Shown here in pieces: positions 1 to 9,534 of a stretch of DNA of 10,080 nt (its first letter is position 1; every line of letters starts with the position of its first letter). The DNA lies in assembly GCA_026421105.1 (NCBI GenBank), contig JAPKDI010000032.1, forward strand, positions 1 to 10,080, written 5' to 3'. Below the pieces are notes generated by a model. That model was not told the origin of the DNA. It searched no databases and saw nothing but the letters and a program-made list of their open reading frames with translations. The stretch is from Alphaproteobacteria bacterium. GTDB lineage: Bacteria > Pseudomonadota > Alphaproteobacteria > SHVP01. A program made the position numbers and the translations under genes.

Positions 1-244
1 CATAACGGCCGGCGTAGGCGACAAAATTCTCGGCGCCGCGCTGCCGTTCCTCTGGTGTGCCATAAATATCACCGGACTCAAACATCGCTCGATCACCGGG
101 CATCAAAATAGCCTGCATGTAGCCATCGCCGGTGTAGGTCAGGCGCCCGACCGGCGCCTCGCCCAGGACATGCGAGACGGTACCGTCACTAGCGCGGCGT
201 TCCACCGAGACAAGTTCCCAGGTGCCAACAATGCTGTCCGCCAC
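1..244 (-). CDS. Lipocalin-like domain protein, 3' end beyond the window
   Basis: The first 81 residues are visible, read from a GTG start at 244 back to the window edge. They begin VADSIVGTWELVSVERR. They then show a PVGRLTYTGDGYM segment (about residues 31-43), a conserved DRAMF (51-55) and FVAYAGRY (74-81). This G-T-W-x-L-V-S start, followed by G-x-L-x-Y-x-x-D-G-Y-M and a YxGRY motif, is the pattern I know from the lipocalin-like family PF13924, whose members are small beta-barrel proteins of mostly unknown ligand. An in-frame TAA (the sucB stop) lies just upstream, so GTG at 244 is the only reasonable start. A GGGAGG ribosome site sits at 259-264, a rather long 14 nt away. No signal peptide is visible, which suggests a cytoplasmic protein. 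The gene begins 21 nt after sucB and is probably co-transcribed with it. The family call is fairly secure; the function is unknown. Confidence 0.75.
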   Translation of the reverse strand, partial: MADSIVGTWELVSVERRASDGTVSHVLGEAPVGRLTYTGDGYMQAILMPGDRAMFESGDIYGTPEERQRGAENFVAYAGRY

Positions 245-265
245 AATCGGCCCCGATACCTCCCG

Positions 266-1432
266 TTACATATCCAGCAGGATGCGTTGCGGATCTTCAA
301 TGCACTCTTTGACACGCACCAGGAAGGTCACGGCCTCACGACCATCGACGAGGCGGTGATCGTAGGAAAGCGCGAGATACATCATTGGCCGAACAACGAC
401 GGCATCATCAACTACGACCGCGCGTTTCTCGATTTTGTGCATGCCGAGGATCGCGGACTGGGGTGGATTGAGGATCGGTGTCGACAGCAACGAGCCGAAG
501 ACGCCGCCGTTTGAAATGGTGAACGTCCCGCCGGTGAGATCTTCCATGGTCATCTTGCCGTCGCGGGCGCGCCTGCCAAAATCGGTGATGGTCTTTTCGA
601 TATCAGCGAAGGACATTTCCTCGACATCGCGCAGCACGGGCACAACCAGGCCATTGGGGGCGGAGACCGCGACACCGATATCGCAGTAGTTCTTATAAAC
701 GATTTCGTCACCGTCAATTTCGGCGTTGACCGAGGGCAGTTCGCCGAGGGCAATGACGCTCGCCTTCGCGAAGAACGACATAAAGCCAAGCCGAACGCCG
801 TGCTTTTTCTCGAAGGCGTCGCGGTAGTCTGCGCGCAACTTGAGCAGCGCTGTCATGTCGACTTCATTGAAGGTGGTCAGCATGGCGGCGGTGTTCTGCG
901 CCTCTTTGAGGCGTTCCGCGATCCGCTTGCGCAGACGAGTCATCCGCACCCGTTCTTCGCGCCGTCCGCGCGGGGCGGCAGTGCTGCCCGCAGCCTGGGC
1001 CAGCATATCGCCCTTGGTGACGCGACCGCCCTTTCCGGTGCCCGCGACGGTGGCAGGATCAATACCTTTTTCGGACACGAGACGCCGGACCGATGGCGCC
1101 TGTCCGACTGGAGCAGCCAAAGGTGCGGGCTTTTCCGCTGGGGCCGGTGCAGCGGCTGCTGCTTTTGCTGCTGGGGCCGTCTTGGCAGGTGCGGCGCCTT
1201 CGGTGATGGCACAGAGCAAGGCGCCGACTTCGACGTTGTCGCCCTCCGCGGCGATGATCTCACTGATGGTGCCGGATGACGCCGCTGGGACCTCGACCGT
1301 GACCTTATCGGTTTCGAGTTCGACCAACGGCTCGTCCACCGTGACGACATCGCCGACTGTTCTGAACCATTTGGCTACGGTCGCTTCGCTGACCGATTCG
1401 CCGAGGGCGGGCACTCTAATTTCGACTGTCAT
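266..1432 (-). CDS. sucB: Dihydrolipoyllysine succinyltransferase, E2 of the 2-oxoglutarate dehydrogenase complex
   Basis: SucB moves the succinyl group from E1-bound TPP via its swinging lipoyl arm to CoA, and forms the core of the 2-oxoglutarate dehydrogenase complex. The 388 residues show the standard order. One lipoyl domain covers residues 1-76, with the lipoylated lysine K43 in ELETDKVTV. An Ala/Pro/Lys linker follows (about 80-112). The peripheral subunit-binding domain is at about 112-145 ([14 protein letters not shown], then [12 protein letters not shown]). The catalytic domain runs from about 158 to the end, with H359 and D363 in [12 protein letters not shown]. The [17 protein letters not shown] start and [16 protein letters not shown] ending favour the succinyltransferase over the acetyltransferase of pyruvate dehydrogenase, as does its place after sucA. 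The ATG lies 9 nt after the sucA stop; the ribosome site is weak (GAGTAGG overlapping the sucA end), suggesting coupled translation. Length is normal for a single-lipoyl-domain E2. Confidence 0.96.
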   Translation of the reverse strand: MTVEIRVPALGESVSEATVAKWFRTVGDVVTVDEPLVELETDKVTVEVPAASSGTISEIIAAEGDNVEVGALLCAITEGAAPAKTAPAAKAAAAAPAPAEKPAPLAAPVGQAPSVRRLVSEKGIDPATVAGTGKGGRVTKGDMLAQAAGSTAAPRGRREERVRMTRLRKRIAERLKEAQNTAAMLTTFNEVDMTALLKLRADYRDAFEKKHGVRLGFMSFFAKASVIALGELPSVNAEIDGDEIVYKNYCDIGVAVSAPNGLVVPVLRDVEEMSFADIEKTITDFGRRARDGKMTMEDLTGGTFTISNGGVFGSLLSTPILNPPQSAILGMHKIEKRAVVVDDAVVVRPMMYLALSYDHRLVDGREAVTFLVRVKECIEDPQRILLDM

Positions 1433-1441
1433 GGGGCCTAC

Positions 1442-4303
1442 TCAAACTGTTGTCGCTTCGTTGACGATCTTGGCTTGCTCGTCGAGATGTTTGCGCAAGA
1501 GCCCCGTCGCGGTTGAGGCATGTTCGGCGCGACCAAAATAACGCGGGCGTTGGTCTTTGCGCCCGAGGGTTTGGAACAACTCGTCCAGCCGTGGGGCAAC
1601 GAAGGTCCACGCGCCCTGATTCTTAGGCTCCTCTTGGCACCACACGATCTCGGCGTTGGGAAAACGCCGCAGCTCTTTCGTGAGAGAACGATAGGGGAAC
1701 GGATAAAGCTGTTCGACCCGCAACACTACAACGTCGCGGGTGTTATTCTTTTCGCGTTCTTCCCAGAGGTCAAAGTAGATCTTGCCCGAGCACAGCACGA
1801 TGCGTTTGATCTTTTCGTCTGCGTCGACCGGGCAATCGTCCCACAGCACCCGATGAAAGCTCGTCTTACCGGCAAGCTCTGAAAGGGTGGATATCGCACG
1901 CTTGTTACGCAACAACGACTTTGGCGTCATCAATATGAGCGGCTTTCGAAAATCACGATGAACTTGGCGACGCAGTATATGAAAGTAGTTTGCCGGGGTC
2001 GTGCAATTGGCGACTTGCATGTTGTCTTCTGCACACAGCTGCAGGTAACGCTCGAGGCGCGCAGAACTATGTTCCGGCCCCTGCCCTTCGTAACCATGCG
2101 GCAGCAACATGACGAGACCGCTCATGCGTAGCCATTTGCTTTCGCCCGACGCAATGAACTGATCGACGATCACTTGGGCACCGTTGGCGAAATCGCCGAA
2201 CTGCCCCTCCCACATGACCAGCGAGTTGGGGGCGGTTTGACTGTAGCCATACTCAAAACCGAGGACGGCGAACTCGGACAGCATGCTGTCGACCACCTCG
2301 AACTTCGCTTGTTCGGGCGCGACCCGCTCAAGCGGAACGAAGCGGTCTTCGGTTTCTTGATCGATCAACACCGCATGGCGCTGCGAGAAGGTGCCGCGCT
2401 GCGAATCTTGGCCGCTGAGCCGAACGCCATGACCCTCAGCGAGCAAGGAGCCGAAGGCCAAAGCCTCTGCCATGCCCCAATCAACGCCCTCGCCCGACCT
2501 GATGACTTCTTTCTTAGCCGTAAGCTGGCGCCGGATAGTGCGGTGCAGGTTGAACGCGTCGGGTACATCGGTGAGGTTTTCACCGATCTGGCGCAGCGAC
2601 TTTTCGCGCACCGCCGTTTTGCCACGACGGGCATCACCGCTTGCGGTGCGGAAACCCTTCCATGCGCCCTCAAGCCAGTCCGCTTTGTTGGGTTTGAATG
2701 CGGTCGCTGCGGCGAAATCCTCTTCTAGCTTGGCATGAAACGCGGCGCGAATTTCCTCCGCCTCGCCAGACCGAAGGAGCGAGATCTTGTTCTCCAAAAA
2801 GTCCGCGTAGATTTCACGTGTCGGTTTGTGGTCTTTGATCTGCCGATACATGAGCGGTTGGGTAAAGGCCGGTTCGTCGCCTTCGTTGTGCCCATGGCGG
2901 CGGTAGCAAAACATGTCGATGACGACGTCACGATGAAAGGTCTGGCGAAAATCAGTCGCAAGGCGCGCGACATGCACTACTGCCTCGGGGTCATCGCCGT
3001 TGACGTGAAACACGGGTGCCTGCACGCCTTTGGCTAAATCCGACGGATAAGGCGACGAGCGGCTGTAACCCGGTGACGTGGTGAAGCCAATCTGATTGTT
3101 GACGATCACATGGATGGTCCCGCCGGTGCGGTACCCCCGGAGATCCGAAAGTGCAAAACATTCCGCTACGACGCCTTGGCCGGCAAATGCCGCATCGCCG
3201 TGCATCAAGATGCTAAGTACCTGTTCGCGATCAGTGTCGTCGCGTTGAAGCTGTTTCGCGCGCGCTTTGCCCAACACGACGGGGTTAACTGCCTCGAGAT
3301 GCGAGGGATTGGCCGACAGCGAGAGATGAACACTCTCTCCGTCAAACACGCGATCCGCAGATGTGCCGAGGTGATATTTGACGTCACCCGAGCCCTGCAC
3401 GTCATCGGGGTTCGCGCTAGTGCCTTGGAACTCAGCGAAGATTTTGAGGTAGGGCTTGGCCATAATATTGGCCAAGACGTTGAGGCGCCCGCGATGCGGC
3501 ATGCCGATCAAAATTTCTTTCACACCCGAGAGGGCGGCCCGCTTGTTGATCGCCTCCAAAAGGGGGATCAGCGATTCGCCGCCATCAACACCGAAGCGCT
3601 TGGTGCCGGTGTATTTGAGGTGCAGGAAGCGCTCGAATCCCTCGGCGTGGGTGAGCTGTTCGAGAATTTTGCGGCGGCCTTCTTCGGTGAAGTGAGGGCG
3701 ATAGTTGTGGCCCTCGATGCGCTCCTGAATCCACGCCTTCTGGTCGGGATACTGGATGTGCATAAATTCGTAGCCGATGTTCCCGCTGTAGGTCAGCCGA
3801 AGGACTTTTTCGATCTCGCGCATCGTCGCGGTTTCTAGGCCGAGCACGTTATCGATGAAGATGGGCCGATCCATGTCGGCTTCGGTGAAGCCGTAGGTGG
3901 CCGGGTCCAGCTCGGGATGCGGGTCGCGCCCCTCGATCCCAAGCGGGTCGAGATTGGCATTGAGATGACCACGAACCCGATAAGACCGGATCAGCATGAG
4001 CGCGCGGAGCGAATCGAGCGTCGCGCCGCGCAATGCGGCGGGATCTGCCGCGACAACCGGGGCCGCAGGCTCGGCAGGCTCTTCGGGTTCGACGGAAGTG
4101 ACAAAGGGTCCGGCTGCGGGGGCCCAGCTGGCGCCCTGCATGGCCCCTAGGGCGGACGACGCATCATCGCCCAATTCGGCGAAGAATCCGCGCCAGCTTT
4201 CATCTAGCGACTCAGGGTTGTCGAGAAAGCGTGCGAATTGCTGTTCGAGAAACGCGCTATTGATCCCGGTGAGGAACGACGCGCGATCGGGTTGGTTGCC
4301 CAT
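1442..4303 (-). CDS. sucA: 2-oxoglutarate dehydrogenase E1 component
   Basis: SucA is the thiamine-diphosphate enzyme that decarboxylates 2-oxoglutarate and passes the succinyl group to the lipoyl arm of SucB. At 953 residues it has the usual length of a proteobacterial E1o. The N-terminal E2-binding segment carries FLEQQFARFLDNPESLDESW (about 18-37). GMPHRGRLNVLAN lies at 267-279, with H270 matching an active-site histidine of the E. coli enzyme. DVKYHLG follows, with H311 as the second one. The TPP/Mg motif runs from HGDAAFAGQG (H368, G369, D370) to VNNQIGFTT (N402, N403). The C-terminal part contains FEYGYS and LMTPKSLLRNK, typical of the family. No acyltransferase fusion of the mycobacterial Kgd type is present. 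An in-frame TAA upstream, followed only by a CTG without a ribosome site, leaves ATG 4303 as the best start. Translation initiation here looks unusual because a hairpin separates the Shine-Dalgarno sequence from the ATG. Confidence 0.97.
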   Translation of the reverse strand: MGNQPDRASFLTGINSAFLEQQFARFLDNPESLDESWRGFFAELGDDASSALGAMQGASWAPAAGPFVTSVEPEEPAEPAAPVVAADPAALRGATLDSLRALMLIRSYRVRGHLNANLDPLGIEGRDPHPELDPATYGFTEADMDRPIFIDNVLGLETATMREIEKVLRLTYSGNIGYEFMHIQYPDQKAWIQERIEGHNYRPHFTEEGRRKILEQLTHAEGFERFLHLKYTGTKRFGVDGGESLIPLLEAINKRAALSGVKEILIGMPHRGRLNVLANIMAKPYLKIFAEFQGTSANPDDVQGSGDVKYHLGTSADRVFDGESVHLSLSANPSHLEAVNPVVLGKARAKQLQRDDTDREQVLSILMHGDAAFAGQGVVAECFALSDLRGYRTGGTIHVIVNNQIGFTTSPGYSRSSPYPSDLAKGVQAPVFHVNGDDPEAVVHVARLATDFRQTFHRDVVIDMFCYRRHGHNEGDEPAFTQPLMYRQIKDHKPTREIYADFLENKISLLRSGEAEEIRAAFHAKLEEDFAAATAFKPNKADWLEGAWKGFRTASGDARRGKTAVREKSLRQIGENLTDVPDAFNLHRTIRRQLTAKKEVIRSGEGVDWGMAEALAFGSLLAEGHGVRLSGQDSQRGTFSQRHAVLIDQETEDRFVPLERVAPEQAKFEVVDSMLSEFAVLGFEYGYSQTAPNSLVMWEGQFGDFANGAQVIVDQFIASGESKWLRMSGLVMLLPHGYEGQGPEHSSARLERYLQLCAEDNMQVANCTTPANYFHILRRQVHRDFRKPLILMTPKSLLRNKRAISTLSELAGKTSFHRVLWDDCPVDADEKIKRIVLCSGKIYFDLWEEREKNNTRDVVVLRVEQLYPFPYRSLTKELRRFPNAEIVWCQEEPKNQGAWTFVAPRLDELFQTLGRKDQRPRYFGRAEHASTATGLLRKHLDEQAKIVNEATTV

Positions 4304-4331
4304 ACTCTTTGGCGCGCTCGGCGCGCCCTCC
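4304..4331 (-). promoter_or_regulatory. sucA ribosome-binding region with an intervening perfect hairpin
   Basis: Read on the minus strand, a GGAGG Shine-Dalgarno sequence (4327-4331) is followed by GGCGCGC-CGA-GCGCGCC (4311-4327), a perfect 7-bp all-GC stem with a 3-nt loop. Then come the 7 nt AAAGAGT and the sucA ATG (4301-4303). GGAG to ATG is 24 nt in linear sequence, too long for normal initiation. If the hairpin forms it becomes 7 nt, which is near optimal. No ATG, GTG or TTG occurs at a normal distance after GGAGG. The AAAGAG next to the ATG is too close to act as a good site itself. The sequence elements are seen directly; a role in initiation is inferred. Confidence 0.5.
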
Positions 4332-4336
4332 GTCAG

Positions 4337-4354
4337 CCGCGGCTCTACCCGCGG
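4337..4354 (-). other. Hairpin around the sucD stop codon
   Basis: On the minus strand this reads CCGCGG-GTAGAG-CCGCGG, a perfect 6-bp all-GC stem with a 6-nt loop. The loop contains the sucD stop codon TAG. No run of T follows it, so it is not a standard intrinsic terminator. It lies directly upstream of the sucA ribosome-site hairpin. It might act as a transcript-stability or processing element between the sucCD and sucAB parts of the operon, but that is inference. Confidence 0.4.
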
Positions 4355-5223
4355 TTAAGTACTTCAAGAAGCGTGGTGCCGATCGCCGCGGGCGATTCCG
4401 TCACCGTTACTCCAGCGGACTTCATGGCGTCGATCTTATCGTCCGCGCCACCTTTTCCGCCGGATATGATAGCACCAGCATGGCCCATACGGCGACCAGG
4501 TGGGGCCGTACGACCGGCGATAAAGCCGACAACCGGTTTTTTGACGCTGCTGTCCTTGAGGAGTTGCGCGCCTTCTTCCTCATCGCTACCGCCAATTTCA
4601 CCGATCATGATAATCGATTCGGTTTGGGGGTCGCCCAGGAACATCTCCAGGCAATCAATGAAATTGGTGCCGTTTACAGGATCGCCGCCGATTCCGATGC
4701 AGGTCGATTGGCCCAAGCCGGCGGCGGTGGTTTGCGCCACGGCCTCATAGGTCAGGGTGCCCGAGCGTGAAACGATGCCGACCGAGCCCGACTGGTGAAT
4801 GTGACCAGGCATGATGCCGATCTTGCAGGCTTCGGGCGTGATGACCCCCGGGCAATTCGGCCCGATGAGGCGCGAGCTCGAGTTCTTCAAGGCCCGTTTG
4901 ACGTCCACCATATCGAGGACCGGGATGCCCTCAGTGATGCACACGATGAGGGCCACGCCCGCGTCGATGGCTTCGAGAATGGCGTCCGCGGCGAACGGGG
5001 GGGGGACATAAATCACGGAGGCGTCGGCGCCGGTCTGGTCGACCGCGGCGGCAACAGTATCAAAGACCGGCAAGCCGAGATGCTCAGCGCCACCTTTGCC
5101 GGGGGTCACGCCACCAACCATCTTAGTACCGTAGGCGATGGCCTGTTCGGAATGGAAGGTGCCTTGGACACCGGTGAAACCTTGGCAAATGACCTTGGTG
5201 TTCGAATCGACGAGAACGGCCAT
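4345..5223 (-). CDS. sucD: Succinyl-CoA synthetase, alpha subunit
   Basis: SucD carries the phosphohistidine of succinyl-CoA synthetase, which converts succinyl-CoA, phosphate and ADP or GDP to succinate, CoA and ATP or GTP together with SucC. The 292 residues match the family length. The N-terminal CoA-binding Rossmann part has [10 protein letters not shown] at 15-24. The segment [20 protein letters not shown] (121-140) is a family hallmark. The catalytic histidine is H248, in RRMGHAGAI just before the glycine-rich SGGKGGA. The ATG at 5223 shares its A with the sucC stop (TAATG), and AAGGAGG (5231-5237) inside the sucC end lies 7 nt upstream, so translation is likely coupled to sucC. The stop codon TAG sits in the loop of a GC hairpin. 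Confidence 0.97.
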   Translation of the reverse strand: MAVLVDSNTKVICQGFTGVQGTFHSEQAIAYGTKMVGGVTPGKGGAEHLGLPVFDTVAAAVDQTGADASVIYVPPPFAADAILEAIDAGVALIVCITEGIPVLDMVDVKRALKNSSSRLIGPNCPGVITPEACKIGIMPGHIHQSGSVGIVSRSGTLTYEAVAQTTAAGLGQSTCIGIGGDPVNGTNFIDCLEMFLGDPQTESIIMIGEIGGSDEEEGAQLLKDSSVKKPVVGFIAGRTAPPGRRMGHAGAIISGGKGGADDKIDAMKSAGVTVTESPAAIGTTLLEVLNRG

Positions 5224-6392
5224 TACGCAGCCTCCTTGACGGCCTTAACAATTTTCTGGGCCGCGTCGCCCAAGTCATCGCCGGTGATGATGGGCAGGCC
5301 GGAATTGGCAAGAATTTCTTTTCCTAAATCGACGTTGGTGCCTTCGAGGCGTACCACCAACGGAACGTGTAGGCTGACGTCGCGAGCCGCAGCGATCACG
5401 CCTTCGGCGATCACGTCGCAGCGCATAATGCCACCAAAGATGTTGACAAGAATGCCCTCGACGTTGGCGTCCGAGAGAATGATCTTGAAGGCCTCGGTAA
5501 CGCGTTCCTTGGTCGCACCGCCCCCGACATCGAGGAAGTTTGCCGGCGCGCCGCCGAACAACTTGATGATGTCCATGGTCGCCATCGCAAGCCCGGCACC
5601 ATTGACCATGCAGCCGATGGAGCCATCGAGCTTGATGTAGTTGAGGTCGTGCTTTTGCGCTTCGATCTCAGCCGGGTCTTCTTCGCTTTCGTCACGGAGT
5701 TCGGCGATGTCTTTGTGCCGAAAGAGCGCGTTATCATCGAAATTCATTTTTGCATCGAGCGCGACGACAGCACCCGCGCCGGTAACGACGAGTGGATTGA
5801 TTTCGAGAAGGCTCGCGTCGGTGTCCATGAAGGCTTTGTAGGTCCCCAAGACGAACCTTACGGCGGCTTTGACTTGATCGCCCTTGAGACCGAGCGAAAA
5901 CGCAACCTGCCGCGCATGGAATGCTTGAATGCCGGCCACCGGGTCGATGGTGATAACCGTAATTTTTTCGGGCGTCTCGGCCGCGACTTCTTCGATGTCC
6001 ATGCCGCCCTCGGTCGAGGCCATGATCGAGACCCGGCTCGACGCACGATCCACCAACATGCTGAGATAAAGCTCGCGGGCAATATCGGCGCCTTCTTCCA
6101 CATAGATTCGGCGGACCACACGGCCTTGGGGACCGGTTTGCGGCGTGACCAGGGTCATGCCCAGGATCTCGCCAGCGACGGTCTTGAGCTCGTCGAGCGA
6201 TTTGACGACTTTGACACCACCGCCTTTGCCGCGACCACCCGCGTGGATTTGCGCCTTTACGACCCAAACCGGGCCGCCGAGGTCCTGCGCCACCTTCACC
6301 GCCTCTTCGACGGTATAGGCGACCCCGCCGCGGGGTACCGCGACCCCGTACTGGGCCAGGACGCCCTTCGCTTGATACTCGTGAATGTTCAT
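5223..6392 (-). CDS. sucC: Succinyl-CoA synthetase, beta subunit (ATP-grasp)
   Basis: SucC binds the nucleotide and succinate and pairs with SucD in the substrate-level phosphorylation step of the TCA cycle. It has 389 residues, the usual length, and begins [17 protein letters not shown], a typical family start. The ATP-grasp domain holds the glycine-rich GGRGKGGG (52-59) and the Mg-binding N199 (in LLEINPLVV) and D213 (in ALDAKMNF); E. coli SucC uses the same positions. The C-terminal CoA-ligase domain shows [15 protein letters not shown] (from about 260, N264), [13 protein letters not shown] and [11 protein letters not shown] (from 326). I cannot tell ATP from GTP preference. The gene begins 56 nt after the mdh stop with no terminator-like hairpin between them. 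It ends in a one-base overlap with sucD. Its own ribosome site is modest (AGG about 6 nt before ATG). Confidence 0.97.
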   Translation of the reverse strand: MNIHEYQAKGVLAQYGVAVPRGGVAYTVEEAVKVAQDLGGPVWVVKAQIHAGGRGKGGGVKVVKSLDELKTVAGEILGMTLVTPQTGPQGRVVRRIYVEEGADIARELYLSMLVDRASSRVSIMASTEGGMDIEEVAAETPEKITVITIDPVAGIQAFHARQVAFSLGLKGDQVKAAVRFVLGTYKAFMDTDASLLEINPLVVTGAGAVVALDAKMNFDDNALFRHKDIAELRDESEEDPAEIEAQKHDLNYIKLDGSIGCMVNGAGLAMATMDIIKLFGGAPANFLDVGGGATKERVTEAFKIILSDANVEGILVNIFGGIMRCDVIAEGVIAAARDVSLHVPLVVRLEGTNVDLGKEILANSGLPIITGDDLGDAAQKIVKAVKEAA

Positions 6393-6448
6393 GAGGGACC
6401 TATTGTCGTGTCCGAACCGATGATTGCGTTAGGCGATGCGGGGCGCGA

Positions 6449-7501
<1,053 letters not shown>

Positions 7502-7544
7502 CTACTCCGATTCCAGGAGCCGGGCAAGCAACGGCGTGGGACGT

Positions 7545-7573
7545 CTTGAAGCCACCGCGTCGGGGCACATATT
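7545..7573 (+). promoter_or_regulatory. Candidate heat-shock (RpoH) promoter of htpG
   Basis: CTTGAA at 7545-7550 matches the -35 element of RpoH-dependent promoters. It is followed after 17 nt by CATATT (7568-7573). Read in the E. coli style, GCACATAT (7565-7572) matches CCCCATAT at 6 of 8 positions. The resulting transcript would have a leader of about 50 nt before the htpG ATG at 7630. htpG is a classical RpoH target, which supports the assignment, but the -10 match is imperfect. Confidence 0.45.
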
Positions 7574-7629
7574 GTGCGGCAGTCGAACCGGCGCGCGGTG
7601 CGCCTATAATCCCGTATGGAGAACCAGAC

Positions 7630-9534
7630 ATGGCCAAAGCCGAGGCCCAAAAAACAGAAAAGAAGAGCTTTCAGGCCGAAGTCAGCCGACTGCTCCAAAT
7701 TGTCGCCAATTCACTCTACAGCGACCGGGACGTATTCCTCCGAGAGCTGATCTCGAACGCGTCAGACGCCTGCGACAAACTACGCTACGAGGCGATCACT
7801 GCACCGAGCCTGATTGAAGGTGACCCGGAATTCCAAATTGTTCTGGAGGTCGACAAATCGGGGGGCATCCTGCGCATCATGGACAACGGCATCGGAATGT
7901 CACGCGAGGAACTGACCGAAAACCTGGGGACTATCGCCAAATCCGGCACCGCCGCCTTTGTTGAGCAACTTCAGAGCGGCGACAAGAATGACAAAGCAGG
8001 CTCGATGATCGGACAGTTCGGCGTCGGGTTCTATTCCGCCTTCATGGTGTCCGATCAGGTGGTCGTCGAATCGCGCCGTGCTGACGGCACCGAGGGCTGG
8101 CGCTGGGAATCCGACGGGCTGGGCGAATACACCATCGGGCCATGCGAGCGCGGCACACGCGGCACCACGGTCACCCTACACATCAAGAAAGACGCCAAGG
8201 ACTATCTCAAGCCTGCCACGCTACGTGGGATCGTTAAGAAGCATTCAGATCACATCGGCATTCCGGTCGTGATGAAAGGTGATGGCGACGCCGAGGAAAC
8301 GCTCAATGATGCGTCGGCGCTGTGGACGAGGCCCAAGAGCGAAATCGAGGACGCGCAATACACCGAGTTTTATCATCACGTTTCCAACAACTTCGATGAC
8401 CCGACCCTGACGCTCCATGCGCGCGTGGAGGGAAAGATCGATTACACGCTTTTGCTGTTCGTGCCGTCGGTGCGCCCGTTCGATATTTTTGATCCGGCAC
8501 GCCAACATAACGTGCGGCTTTATGTAAAGCGCGTGTTTGTGACGTCCGAGATGGAAGGCCTGATCCCGCCCTACCTGCGGTTCCTGTGTGGCATCGTTGA
8601 TACCGAAGACCTTAGCCTCAATGTCAGCCGCGAAATGCTGCAGACGAGCCCGCTGATCGCGAAAATCCGCAAGGACATCGTCAAAAAGACCTTCCGCGAG
8701 CTGAAAAAACTCTCCACCAAAGAGGCTGAGAAGTTTGAAGGCTTCTGGAACGAGTTCGGCGCGGTGCTCAAGGAAGGGCTGTACGAGGACCCGACTAACA
8801 AAGACGACATTCTGGCGATCGCGCGTTTTAAAACGACGGGCGCCGAAAAGTCGACAACGCTCGCCGATTACGTCAGTCGCATGAAAGAAGATCAGAAATC
8901 GATCTACTACATCGTCGGGGACGGCGGCTCGATAGAGCGCAGCCCGCAGCTTGAGGGATTCAAAGCGCGCGGCATCGAGGTCTTGCTGCTATCGGACCCG
9001 GTGGATGACTTCTGGGTCAATTCACTCGGTACATTCGAAGACACGCCGTTCAAATCCGTCACCCGTGGCGCAGCGGACCTTAAGGACGCGTCTGCCGAAA
9101 ATGATGCGGGCAAGACGGATGATGCAAAGGCGGACGAGGATGACGTGCCGACCGCACGGCTCGTCGCGCTCTTGAAACTTGCCCTCAAGGATCGTGCGCA
9201 AGATGTGCGTACCACCGACCGATTGACCGATAGCCCGGCCTGCATTGTGGCCGCCGACGATGGCCTCGACATGCACACCGAGCGGCTATTGCGTCAGCAC
9301 GGGCGGATCACCGAAGGGACGCTGCGCGTTCTGGAAATCAACCCGAAGCACTCTGTGGTGACGGCATTGACCACACTCGCGGCCAGCGACAATGCGACCG
9401 CGCGCCTTGAGGAGGCCGCGCACCTGCTGTTCGATCAGGCCACAATCTTAGAAGGAGAACTGCCGCCCGATATCGGCGCGTTTTCGAGCCGTCTCGTATC
9501 GCTTTTGGAAAAGGCCGTCCGGCTACCGGATTAA
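7630..9534 (+). CDS. htpG: Molecular chaperone HtpG (Hsp90 family)
   Basis: HtpG is the bacterial Hsp90, an ATP-driven dimeric cytoplasmic chaperone that remodels client proteins. From ATG 7630 it has 634 residues, close to the 624 of E. coli. The N-terminal GHKL ATPase domain shows FLRELISNASDACDK (36-50) with E39, N43 and D46. It continues with MDNGIGM (84-90), TIAKSGT (101-107) and the lid-proximal IGQFGVGFYSAFM (127-139). The middle domain carries LSLNVSREML, with R334 in the place of the arginine that contacts the ATP gamma-phosphate. A short Asp/Ala/Lys-rich linker (486-507) precedes the less conserved dimerisation domain. GGAG lies 8 nt before this ATG. An upstream in-frame ATG at 7546 would add 28 unrelated residues and overlap the promoter, so it was not used. 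The stop overlaps that of the convergent DUF1223 gene. Confidence 0.96.
   Translation: MAKAEAQKTEKKSFQAEVSRLLQIVANSLYSDRDVFLRELISNASDACDKLRYEAITAPSLIEGDPEFQIVLEVDKSGGILRIMDNGIGMSREELTENLGTIAKSGTAAFVEQLQSGDKNDKAGSMIGQFGVGFYSAFMVSDQVVVESRRADGTEGWRWESDGLGEYTIGPCERGTRGTTVTLHIKKDAKDYLKPATLRGIVKKHSDHIGIPVVMKGDGDAEETLNDASALWTRPKSEIEDAQYTEFYHHVSNNFDDPTLTLHARVEGKIDYTLLLFVPSVRPFDIFDPARQHNVRLYVKRVFVTSEMEGLIPPYLRFLCGIVDTEDLSLNVSREMLQTSPLIAKIRKDIVKKTFRELKKLSTKEAEKFEGFWNEFGAVLKEGLYEDPTNKDDILAIARFKTTGAEKSTTLADYVSRMKEDQKSIYYIVGDGGSIERSPQLEGFKARGIEVLLLSDPVDDFWVNSLGTFEDTPFKSVTRGAADLKDASAENDAGKTDDAKADEDDVPTARLVALLKLALKDRAQDVRTTDRLTDSPACIVAADDGLDMHTERLLRQHGRITEGTLRVLEINPKHSVVTALTTLAASDNATARLEEAAHLLFDQATILEGELPPDIGAFSSRLVSLLEKAVRLPD

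Noticed and set aside
840..1541. A 233-residue open frame on the plus strand across sucB and the sucA end
   Set aside because: The Ala/Ser/Val-rich translation comes from the complement of the sucB linker and lipoyl domain, and it is not a plausible protein.
3110..3838. A 242-residue open frame on the plus strand opposite sucA
   Set aside because: It is a shadow of the sucA reading frame without its own ribosome site or family signature.
4795..5640. A 281-residue open frame on the plus strand opposite sucD and sucC
   Set aside because: Same reason: its codons mirror the conserved proteins on the minus strand, and the translated sequence has no coherent domain.
7605..7610. Perfect TATAAT upstream of htpG
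   Set aside because: It has no good -35 partner (GTCGAA at 17 nt is poor). A start about 7 nt on would begin at or inside the GGAG ribosome site, leaving almost no leader.
7546..7629. In-frame upstream ATG giving a 28-residue extension of HtpG
   Set aside because: The extension has no resemblance to Hsp90 N-termini, lacks a ribosome site, and overlaps the likely promoter. ATG 7630 has a GGAG at 8 nt.
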